Below are positions 11,901 to 21,900 of a stretch of DNA of 29,547 nucleotides, one piece after another. Below the pieces are notes generated by a model that saw only the letters and a program-made list of their open reading frames with translations, searched no databases and was not told the origin of the DNA. This stretch comes from Ectocarpus siliculosus (taxonomy: Eukaryota; Sar; Phaeophyceae; Ectocarpales; Ectocarpaceae): contig FN649751.1 in the NCBI GenBank assembly GCA_000310025.1, positions 5,066,545 through 5,096,091 on the forward strand. Reading direction: 5' to 3'. The first letter of the stretch is position 1, and every line of letters begins with the position of its first letter. Both the position numbers and the translations under genes were made by a program.

Positions 11901-13439
11901 GACGCCGACGAGTGCAACTACAACTGGATCCACCACAACACCTTCCGCACGTACGGCAACGAGTGCGTGGACGTGAAGGAGGGCAGCGCGCACAACCTGA
12001 TCGAGCACAACGTGTGCGAGCAGCAGAAGGACCCCAACTCGGGATGCATCGGCTTCCGCGGTTCGGACAACACGGCTCGCTTCAACGAAATCGCCGAGTG
12101 CTTGGGGGCCGGTATCCGCGTGGGCGGCGACGACGACTTCGGCGAGAACAACCACTTGTACGGCAACGCCATCCAGAGCTGCGGCAACGGCGCGTTCAGC
12201 GTCATGTCCCCCAACCAGGGGGTGGTCTGCGAGAACGTGATCTCGGACGTTGACGCCATCTCGTTCGGCGCGTACGACCAGGACCAGGACCAGTTCACGG
12301 AGGCGGTCGCCACCGGCGACTGCTCGAGCTACCCGGGCGACATCGAGGGCGTCAGCTCGACCCCCGACAGCGCCGACGACGACGACGACGGCGGCGCCGA
12401 AGGAGACGCTCTCACCACGGACGACGATCTCGAGGCCGGGGTCAACTTCGCGGACGAAGCCAAGGACAGCGAGCCGGAGATCGAGGTAATCGAGACGAAC
12501 GAGTCGGCGGGCTCGAGCGGGCTCGGCGACTGCGCGTCCGTGGCCGCGGTCGGGAAGACCAGCGTGCAGCACCCGGACTACGCCGACGGGAGCACCTCGG
12601 TGGAGAACCTGTTCGACAGCGACGTGGACTCGTACTACTCGATCCACCGCGAGAGCACGTACATCACCCTGGAGCTCGAGGACGAGGTGGATGTGAACGG
12701 CGTGGCGATAGGCTTTTTCATGAAGGCGGCCGAGGAGGAGCGCATCCAGACTTTCGACGTGGCCGTGCGATCGGCGGACGACGACGATTGGACGACGGTC
12801 ATCTCCCGCAAGGAGTCGTCGGGCGAGATGACGGTCCAGACCTTCCCCTTCTCCTCCCGTCCCGCCCTCTATGTGCGCTTCGAGACCCACGGCAACTCGT
12901 TCAACAACTGGTCGGCCTTCACGGAGCTTGAGGTGTGCGTCGAGGCGGCGGCGGAATCGAACGCCCTGTTCGGCGGCCTCCAGGCGCTAGACAGCGAGCT
13001 CGAGGCGCTCGCCGGCGCCGTCTGCGACGCTCCCGCCAAGCTCAGCCCCGTGAGCGTGCACGCGAGCGGCCAGGACGACGTGAGGGTGGTGTTCGACGGC
13101 AACTTCGACACGCGGTGGTCCACGACTAACACTCAGAACGAGTCGGACCTTTCAAACGACAAGGTGATCTTCACCTTCGGCGGCGACATGATGGTCTCCA
13201 CCGTGCAGATCAGCTTCTACGACGGGGACCTCGCGCACCAGATCTTCTCCATCTACACGCAGAGCGCCAGCGACCGCAGCTGGACGCCGGTGCTGCTCGA
13301 GGAGCACGCGGCCAGGGATGTCGCGCTCCAGACCTTCACCCTGGACATGGACGGCGTCCACAAGCTGTACGTCGTCGGCAAAGGCAACGAGGTCGGGGCT
13401 TACTCCAAGTTCTCCGAGATCGAGGTGCACGGCTGCTAA
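8887..13439 (+). CDS. Secreted right-handed beta-helix protein with two F5/8-type-C (discoidin-like) domains
   Basis: Exons 8887-8913, 10041-10442, 10759-10830, 11193-11288 and 11859-13439; all are phase 0 with GT..AG ends and give 725 aa. Exon 1 (MIRLLGLGL) joins exon 2 (LAASAKA...) to make a signal peptide ending at an A-x-A-type site near residue 16, so the protein is probably secreted or wall-bound. Residues ~30-350 form a parallel beta-helix: repeated short strands with Asn/Gly turns and Cys, such as GEGIYVGTALDQVDDGK, NECVDVKEGSAHNLIEHNV and AGIRVGGDDDFGENNHLYGN. A strongly acidic linker (~370-420, with runs of Asp) follows. Two galactose-binding-like beta-sandwich domains lie at ~422-560 and ~585-725; the second has FDGNFDTRWSTTNTQNES, the typical D-G-x-x-x-T-R-W core, and ends in Cys. 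Beta-helix proteins of this kind include polysaccharide lyases and epimerases, and discoidin domains often bind glycans, so a cell-wall polysaccharide role is plausible; I cannot assign a reaction or catalytic residues. Confidence 0.85.
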
Positions 13440-15466
13440 AAGCCGTCACGAGAGAAGACCTGATGTTACTATTCTGACCACCAGTGCATGGTTGCCACCA
13501 CAATTTAACACTTTGTTGTTCGTAGCATTTTTCATTGCGATTGTGGGCTGACGACACCACCGGTGGTAAAAACTAGTGAATTTGTTGCCGATGAGAAGGG
13601 AGAGGCAGTAGAGCCGACCGTCCCTTGTATCGCCCGTCGTCTGTCCTGTAGAGGTCATCTTTCGCCGGCCGAAAAAGAGACGGCCCCTGCTCCCCATGTG
13701 TGTTTTTTTTGTATTATCGTTGGAATGTCTGGTAGGGCGTCTGTCGTGAGTGCGGAGATGCTTGGGTTGCAGCGCCGTTGAGGGTGGGGGGTTGCCTTGT
13801 CTGTTGGCACCGTGCGATGTGCCCGGTGGAGGAAGTAGATCAAAGAGGAGTTGGGTGATTCTAGAAACAACGGTAGGTACAAGGGGCTGGAGTGAGGAGG
13901 AAGCAGCGTCGTGGTTATGTGTCGTCGGTCGATGACCGATTTTGTGTCTCTCGGTTTAGGCCAAGGGCAACACCTTTTTTTGTGTGTCGACGTGTTCGTC
14001 GTCCCGAGTGTCGCATGTGGGCTTTCCTGGATCCCCTAGCGCTTTGTGGTGATACTCGCCCGAGAACGGGTCCCTCGTCGACACGCTAGAAACCACGTGA
14101 GCACGACTCCCCACATGCTAGGACTGTGGACTAATGTGATTGTGAACTCCAGAAATGAGTTTTTTTATTGTTTTTGAATTTGTACATTTGGAGCTGGCAG
14201 GCCGGAATGGTCGTTCATTCATCACCCTGGCCCCGGTTGCTGCCAGGTTTGGCGGGGCTTCTTTTGGTATGAACCAACTCGCTCATGTTAATGCGCTTGC
14301 CTGAAAAGTTCCGTGGCCCCTGTACAAATGTCTGTTCCATCTCGTGGTTTCTTGGTGCCTGTGACAACTCGGCGGCGTATACCTTGTGCAGCCTTGTTGT
14401 TGCTTGTGTTTGTGAGCACACCCTGATGCGTGCGTAGCCACAGCGCGTCTGGTATTTTGTCCCGAGGCATTCGCCCTTGCTTATCCTCCATATTTTTCTA
14501 CGAGGAGTTAGTTAAGTGCTGGTTTTTGCTTATTCTTTTTACGTGGGTCAATCTTCCTGCTTCACGTTTGGTGGTCTCTTGTCTTATATGTTTGTACTTG
14601 TGCCGACACGAACGAGGGAAGAAGTTACATAATATTGGTGACTTGATTGGTTGACGGTGGTAAATGCGGCTGCAGCGTCATGATGATGAAAGACGTGTCT
14701 CCTCAAAGCCCGAGAGTGCACGAAACGCAGAGTCGTTGCTCACTCGCGTTTTGGAGAAGTATTTTTTTGAGATGGAACGATACCCTAAAAAACCAACCAA
14801 CGAGCCGCTATGCGCCGTTCCTTTCTGATGCTTTCTGCTGCTGATACCATTTTTTGCCACGATTTTGAACGAGTGGTGTCACCCTTGTACTCCGAATCGG
14901 TAGAGAAACAGATCCATCTTCTGGCATACTGCTGTATTTGCCAAAAAGCGCCGCCCTTTTTCATCGGAGGGCTTAGCCTGAGAGGTGTTGTTGGCTGCTT
15001 ACTGCCCTTCTTCCGCCTTGAAGCAACCGAGAAACAATGTAACAAGTGGATGATCGGGTCAACACTGACTTCGGGGTGTACGCCAAACCAAACTCCCTTG
15101 TTTCAATGCGGTACATACTTTTTTTGCCGTCCACGAGGATTCGGTGATTGTCGTTGCTCCTTCGTTTCGCTCCACACTCCGTAACAAGGCCTGCCTAGTA
15201 GCAGTGCTCCTCTATGCACGACAAGATAGATGCACATAATACATACACGTCCACCCTTTTACGCACAAGGATGCCATCATCCTCGTTGCAGTCAGCCGCG
15301 GTTTCACAAACTCAAAAAAAGCCACCACCCCCACGCACGGCGCCTGCACATACATGCTGCCACAAACAAGAAGAAACGCCAACTGCACTCTGAAGGGTTC
15401 CATCAGCCTTCCTTCCTTGCGAAAAAAAAATAAAAAAATACTATAATACCATGGGTCGTGCATGCT
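13440..15466. other. Spacer between two convergent genes
   Basis: This 2-kb stretch lies between the stop of the + strand beta-helix gene and the stop of the - strand ESF2/ABT1 gene, so both 3' UTRs are here. I see no named gene. Minus-strand frames at 14215-14491 and a + frame at 14810-15184 are open but show no family motif. A 25-base word at about 13684-13709 recurs inverted beside the assembly gap at 16534. A/T-rich runs near 15421-15441 may belong to the 3' end of the minus-strand gene. Confidence 0.5.
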
Positions 15467-15931
15467 CTACCCATCCTCCTTGTTGCCCTTCCTTCTGCGA
15501 ACGCCGCCGCCATCGCCGCCGCCGAAAACAGATCGCAAAACCTTGGCGTCCATCCCTCCCCCGCCGCCCCCTCCAACATCGCCGACAGGACTTGATTGTT
15601 TGAAGCGTCTCCGAATGCGCCGGTGCGAGTCCCCGACCCCCGCCGGCGCGGCATTCCCCGGAACCCCCTCCCCCCCCCCTGCCGTCGACTTGGCTGCCGC
15701 TGCCGCCGCCGCCGCCGCCGCCGCCTGCGATCCCCCCCCTATGGTGGGGGCTGCTGATGCTGCGTTGTTGTCGTCGCCCCCATCCTGTTTGCGTTTTCTC
15801 TTGCGCTCTTCCATCTTGGCGAAGGACCGCCCGCTCTCCACCAGCTCCACGTACCGCGCGTTTTCTCTGTTGTCGTTTTTGCGGGGGGAAACAAAGATAA
15901 ACAATACAACCGGAGGTGTTGCCAGCAGAGT

Positions 15932-15968
<37 letters not shown>

Positions 15969-18900
15969 TTGGTGGGGAAGGCACGAAAAGGCATGGTCGC
16001 CCGCGGTTGGGGATTTCCGAGGCAGCCAGCGTGAGTTGGCAAGTGCGCCTTCGAAATACACAGTCATCCATCTTACAATACTCGGAGAGCCGCGGGTGCA
16101 CGCCGTTAGACACATTTATTGTTAAACAGATGAGCCCGTTGGCGAAGAGTCGATTGAATGTTTTAACTGAATAATAGAGAAATAGCACCCCGCACACGCG
16201 CGTGCTCCAGCTCACCTCTTCGCCTGCATCGTTTCAAGGCGCAGCTTCTGCGACCGCACTCTCCGCTCGTAGGCCACCTTCTCCGTCAGGTGGTCCCACT
16301 TAAACTTGCGCAGGTACTTGAGGTTCCACATGTCGTCGTGGTAGTAATTCCTCTTCCTCCCGCCGATGAGAGTGTTGTTCAGGCTCTCCGCGGTGGCTGG
16401 AATGGGGGGGGGGGGGGGGGGGGGGATTTTAAANNNNNNNNNNNNNNNNNNNNNNNNNNNNNNNNNNNNNNNNNNNNNNNNNNNNNNNNNNNNNNNNNNN
16501 NNNNNNNNNNNNNNNNNNNNNNNNNNNNNNNNNAAAAAACACACATGGGGAGCAGGGGGGGGGGGGGGGGGGGGGGGCATTGGAACGGGCGAATCACCTC
16601 CGTGGGGTTGGGACTCGCTATTGGTATTCCCGTTGCAGCAGGCCGCGATGGTTCGAGGACAGCGTGGGGCAAGTACACCGCCCCGTCATGTGCAATATAT
16701 GTAGCACAAGAGTGTATCGAGCGAAAACAAATTGCCTCGTCAATATGGTACTTTCGTTCGAATTGAACCGGGGGGACGCACGTAGGCATACCGACCGTGT
16801 GCCGAGAGTTTGAAGCCGGATTCGCGTAATAACGTGCACAGGGACAGAAAACGGGTGGGTAGCGGAACGCATTGTAGTACTGTTGGATAGTCGCGTGCAC
16901 GTGTGCAGCAGGCACGTGAGCGGCGAACGACATACGGAAGGCTGGAGAAAGAAACGTGTTTTCACACCTGGTTGAAACTTACACTCGACAGCAGTACGTG
17001 GACATTGATATCGTTTCCAGCTCAACAGGTACCCAGCAAACCCGTCAGGGTGAGTCGGTAATGACTTTTACTTCCAGGGTAGGGAAGAACAAAGGAAAAA
17101 ATAGTATGGGAAAAAAGCTCAAAATCAGGATTGGAAGGAGTTTTCTTGAGTCAAGTATGGCGAGGGTAGCCTCACCAGCCGCGGGAGGTGATGTCAGTGT
17201 CTTGTCCCACACTGTATGGGAATCAACACGGTCGCGAAAATGCTGGGAAAACATGAAGACTGGCTCAGGAAATGTCCCAACCACTTCAGAGGCACTTGAC
17301 ATATTCATCCTCACTTCTTTTCGGCGACAGAGTATACCGACACGGCAAACAGGAGGCAAAAGAGATAAACGTTTAACCTTTTTGGGTGTTCAGGCTTACT
17401 GATAGATCATTGACGTATCATTCGCATATGCTGGTGTGTTGGCATGCCATGGAGTTGCCGCCCTGTCTCCTTCCGCGCCAGGTGTTGGCAAGTAGATAGG
17501 TGTGTCATTACTATTAGCATCGACTGAGCTCACCGGTGACCAATGAAAAGGCGTCAGTGCCAGCGGGAAAATCAAGGTTCCTGGCACGGTACCAAAATTC
17601 GGAAAATGCACACTGCGCTGAATGCGAATGTCACAGTTAGGGGTGTTAATGGCCCAACAAACATCAAGGAATTTTTTTTCAAATGTGTCCCGGATCTTCC
17701 AGATGGAAAGGTGATCGAGCCAACCAAATCTCGAGAACCGGTCCTTGGGCACCGCGAAACGGACGTCAGCGAGAGAGAGAAGCACACACCACACATAACA
17801 GTTCTATCATTTGTGTTCGGCGTAACTTTCGAGTATTTCGCATTTCCAGCGGGCCGCTCTCCGTTCAAAGATCGGTTTTCTCGAGCCCTGACAGACAGAC
17901 CAGCATTTCTCCCACCATTTTTCACTTGGATTTAGAGTTCATTCTGTCTTTCCGCTTCTGGGCATGTTTCCGCTCCGCCGCCGCTCCGCCTTTTCTCGAT
18001 CACGTGTGGAGCACTCTGTCTGCTCTCGGGTTTCTCTTCGCTCTCCGTCTGCCTCATTCCCTCTGCAGACTCTTCGCTCTCCGTCTGCCTCATTCCCTCT
18101 GCAGACCAGCACCAGCACTCTGTCTGCTCTCGGTTCGTTCTCTGCGCTCTCCGTCTGTCTGCAGCACCTCATTTCTGCACGCCCAGCATTCTGTCTGCCT
18201 CTTCGTCTCGGAACACAAATATAGTCTCCGTTCAAGGCTGAGATTAATAGCACTAATTTCTCAGGACACTTATCTACTTCTATAGTAGCCGCAATTCGGC
18301 TGGCCGCGTCCGCAGGGACCATCACTCAACAACAATCAAGTGCAATGCGTCGTCATCGTCTACTGCAACCCAGAGCAAGAACGAGAAGAACAGCGCTACG
18401 TCGTTTCATCGTTCAACGTCGTAGGCAAAACAATCCACGGGTTGGCGTCATCGCCTTTGGTGACAACAGTATTTCGCTCCCCGAAGAGCACAAATTTCAG
18501 TATCCGCTCCTCTCTGATCCCAACAACATCGTCTGTCAACATTGTGGAGCCAAGCTATGGAAAGAAGAAGTTATCAACTGTTGCAGCAACGGTAAATTCT
18601 CCGTCGCCAACTTGCCTCCGTTACCAGACGCTGCCAGAGAGTTGTTCAATCACCCCAACGTAATCCAACACCAACGGCGATTAAATAGTCTGTTTTCTTT
18701 TACGGCTCTAGGGGCAAGTCAGAAAGGGTGTTGGGAAGGAACGCCGTCTCCGCCGTCAATGCTCACGATGTGTGGCAAGGCATATCGCCGAATATTTGAT
18801 GCCGAAAACCTATACACAGGAGAACAACGTCAACCATCAAATAACGCGAGATTTTATGTCTACGACGACGAGCACAGAGCGCACGGCGAAAGCCTCGGCA

Positions 18901-21900
18901 TCGATCCTAATATCGTCGACTCCGTCCGAAACCTTCTCAGTCAACACAACTCGTGGGTTAAATACTTACCAGAGCGCCGTAGACGAAATCGTCAGAAATG
19001 ACCATGAGATCCACGACGCACAGATTTGCTTTGGACCTGTAGATCGGACGACACATGGCCCTATTTTGGGTGATCTGCCCACGACGTCGGAGATCGCAGC
19101 ATGCATATTCCAATAAGACACGACGGCACAACTTTTCCGACTAGTATACACATTCCCCCGTAACGGTGACTCGGGAAGACCACGGTTTGTACCTATATTC
19201 TCTGCCAGTTACGAGCCTCTCGGTTATCCCTTGCTGTTTTTCTCTGGCACATCAGGGTGGTCAAAGGGAACGTGGCTACGCGACGAAAGACGCGTCGCCG
19301 GCGAAACCGTCGGACCATCCGGTCACAAAGTTCCTATCGCTCACTACGTGCGACAAAGAGTACTTTCCGAGCCCACTTTTCACCTATTTAGTAGAGTTAC
19401 GCAGCAGTACCTCTGCGACATGTACTCACGTCAAGAAGAACAAAGCCTTCAATACCTGTCCTCAGCTGAAGGCCAGAAACGTGCCACCACGTAAAAAACT
19501 TTAGAGGACGCCCCCCAGGAAGCTCAGATAGGTAAAACGCTCCCGAAAACCTTTCACGGGCATCCAGCCAAAATGAAAGCAAACACAACCGACGCCTTAG
19601 CTATTGTATCACGTAAGGGACGCCCTAGTGCCATGCTCACCATGACATGCAATGGTAACTGGGAAGCAATTCAAGCTAATCTGTTACCCGGTCAAACAGC
19701 GTACGACAGGCCAGACTTATGCGACCGTGTCTTCAAAATTAAAATGGCTGAACTCATGAAAGACCTCAGGAGTGGCAAGATTTTTGGACCGATTGACTTT
19801 GAGATGAGCTGCGTAGAGTTCCAGAAGAGGGGCATGCCCCATATGCATTTAGTAGTGCGCTTTGAGGGACCTTTGCCCGATCAGATGGGAGAAATGGACG
19901 AATGAATGGTGTTGGGCGGAAGTGCCGCCGCCAGAGCTCAACAATGGTAGATCAAGAGATCAAGTGCTGAACCTCATGGTACATAAACAGTGTGGCAGTC
20001 ACAACCCCACATCACCGTGCATGAAGGAAGATCGAAAACGGCCTGGAGTTAAGATGTGCGGCAAAAACTATCCCCAACCATGGCGTGACGTAGCCGCTGT
20101 GGGCAAGACCGGTAGAGCCGAGTACCGTCGTTGAGATACCGGAGAGAGATTTCCCTACACACACAGAGTGATTTCAAGCCCACTGTGGCCGTATGTCCAT
20201 AGAATGCGCCTGACCATTTCCCAACGTGATCGCGAAGATGCTCCCTACGCCGCCTTTGTACGCAATATTGGTATCGGAGCCCAGCCACACACCACAACCG
20301 ACGACGGAATTGATGCCGTGCCATTAGCATACATTCATGACATCCCAGCAATGCCACCTGATCCGTTTGTCATTGAGAATACGGAATCATTCGAAGAATT
20401 GATCAACTTCGTCTACCCCGATATTCTACATGCAGACCCCAGCACGTTCAAGTCGAGAGCAATACTGTCCTCTACCAATGACACCATAGACACAATCAAT
20501 GAACATATCCTTCACCTGCTGTCTGGTTATTTTACCGTTGCCTTAGTGTGCACCGTGTGACTTAGTTGTTAAGCCGTGTCGTGTCGTATGCTTAAGAACG
20601 TGTTTCTGCTCACTACTGCTCACAACGCACGTTCAGTGTGTGACTTCGCCCTATGTGGTACATCATTTCTCACATCTGCATACTGCGGGAACAAATTGCT
20701 GGGAATCTCACAGCCACCGCATACCATCGTTTACCAGACGCCAAGAAACATGCGTCTTGCGGTACGCTTCTCTCAGCGTGGCGGCGTAAGCCGCCGAAAG
20801 CCTTGTATATATATATATATGCCTCAGTGATACCACGCAACAAGCGGTGGCGAACGAATCCCACAGACACACGTGACGAGCGCCATGCCATCAAAGCAGT
20901 CAGTTTGCTTGGCCCTTGGAGGCTGAGACTTGTGTTGTTGCTGCTGCTAATGCTGCGATCGGTGCGTCTGTGGTCAAAAAAGAATCCGTTGCATCCGGAC
21001 TGAAAACGTTGTCTGTCATCACAAATGCTGCTGCGGAAAACAGAGGAGACACTGCTTGGCATTGCTTGCCGCCACCGTACCCCTGGAAAGGAGGCCGGGA
21101 TCTAGTGGTCCCTGACCCTGTGGTAGGATGTCTAGCCTCGTAGGTCAAGCAAGCGAGATCGGCACACACAGCGACAGTGTGCCGCGAGCCTTTTTTTTTC
21201 GGACTTTTGGCCCTTTCGACATTTTTTTCATGTCTTCTTGCTGCTGTATACCAACTTTGCTCTACCACCTGCTGCTTTACTGATCACACTAGACGATGAA
21301 AATACCACGAGCTCGAAACAGACTTGTTCTTCGTGCGTGCGCGGGGGTGCTAGCGATCTATGTCTCTCTTCGCTGTATCCCAACAGCAGCATCTGCGAGG
21401 ATGTAGCTGAGCAATGGAACAGCCAGCAGTTCAGTTGAAGAAAAAAATCGGACTTTCAGCAACCAGGTGCTCGCTTTCCTCTGTTTTGCTACACTCCACA
21501 CACGCCCATCTCTAGTTCAGCAGTCGCACGAATCGCTGGGGAGTAGCAAACGCACACCCAGCTGTCACCGCGTACGGGGGTCGCGGCAGCAGAACCTCTA
21601 ACTCCCGCATGCCGAATGCTGTTGTGTTGCCTTCGCAACCAAAAAATATGGGGGGGGTTTTCCGCTCGTCCGTGCCCAGCGGACGGACCGTTCAGCCAGA
21701 TTTCGGGCAAAAGTGGCCATTTTTGAGGCACTATTCCTCCCCAAAGGCGTGCGCGATTGAACTTCTTCCTTCTGTGCTGTCGGCTCTGACTCGCAAGGCA
21801 GTGCACTAAGCTCCGATTTTCGCGTGTCGCAGCTACTCCACCGAGAGGAAAGGATACGGAGAAAAAAGTGTCAAAGTCGGAGTTTTTTTGCTCTTTAGCG

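Larger units (their letters stand above)
16578..18344. other. Intronic DNA of unknown origin left of the Helitron
   Basis: This belongs to ESF2 intron 2. It contains open frames on both strands, the most protein-like being minus 17794-17396 (separate entry), and a 36-bp tandem duplication at 18035-18106. No transposase, reverse transcriptase or host exon could be recognised. Confidence 0.5.

Noticed and set aside
11778-12890. Long minus-strand open frame (370 codons)
   Set aside because: It is the antisense shadow of the GC-rich last exon of the beta-helix gene; the text is rich in Val/Arg/Ala/His with no motif.
15934-15966. CAG tract as a CRISPR-like or coding polyglutamine repeat
   Set aside because: It is a plain microsatellite inside an intron; there are no spacers and no coding frame uses it after splicing.
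15867-16042. Poly-Ala coding extension upstream of ESF2 exon 4
   Set aside because: It is intron 3 read-through over the CAG tract; the family text resumes exactly at the AACAG|A acceptor at 15867.
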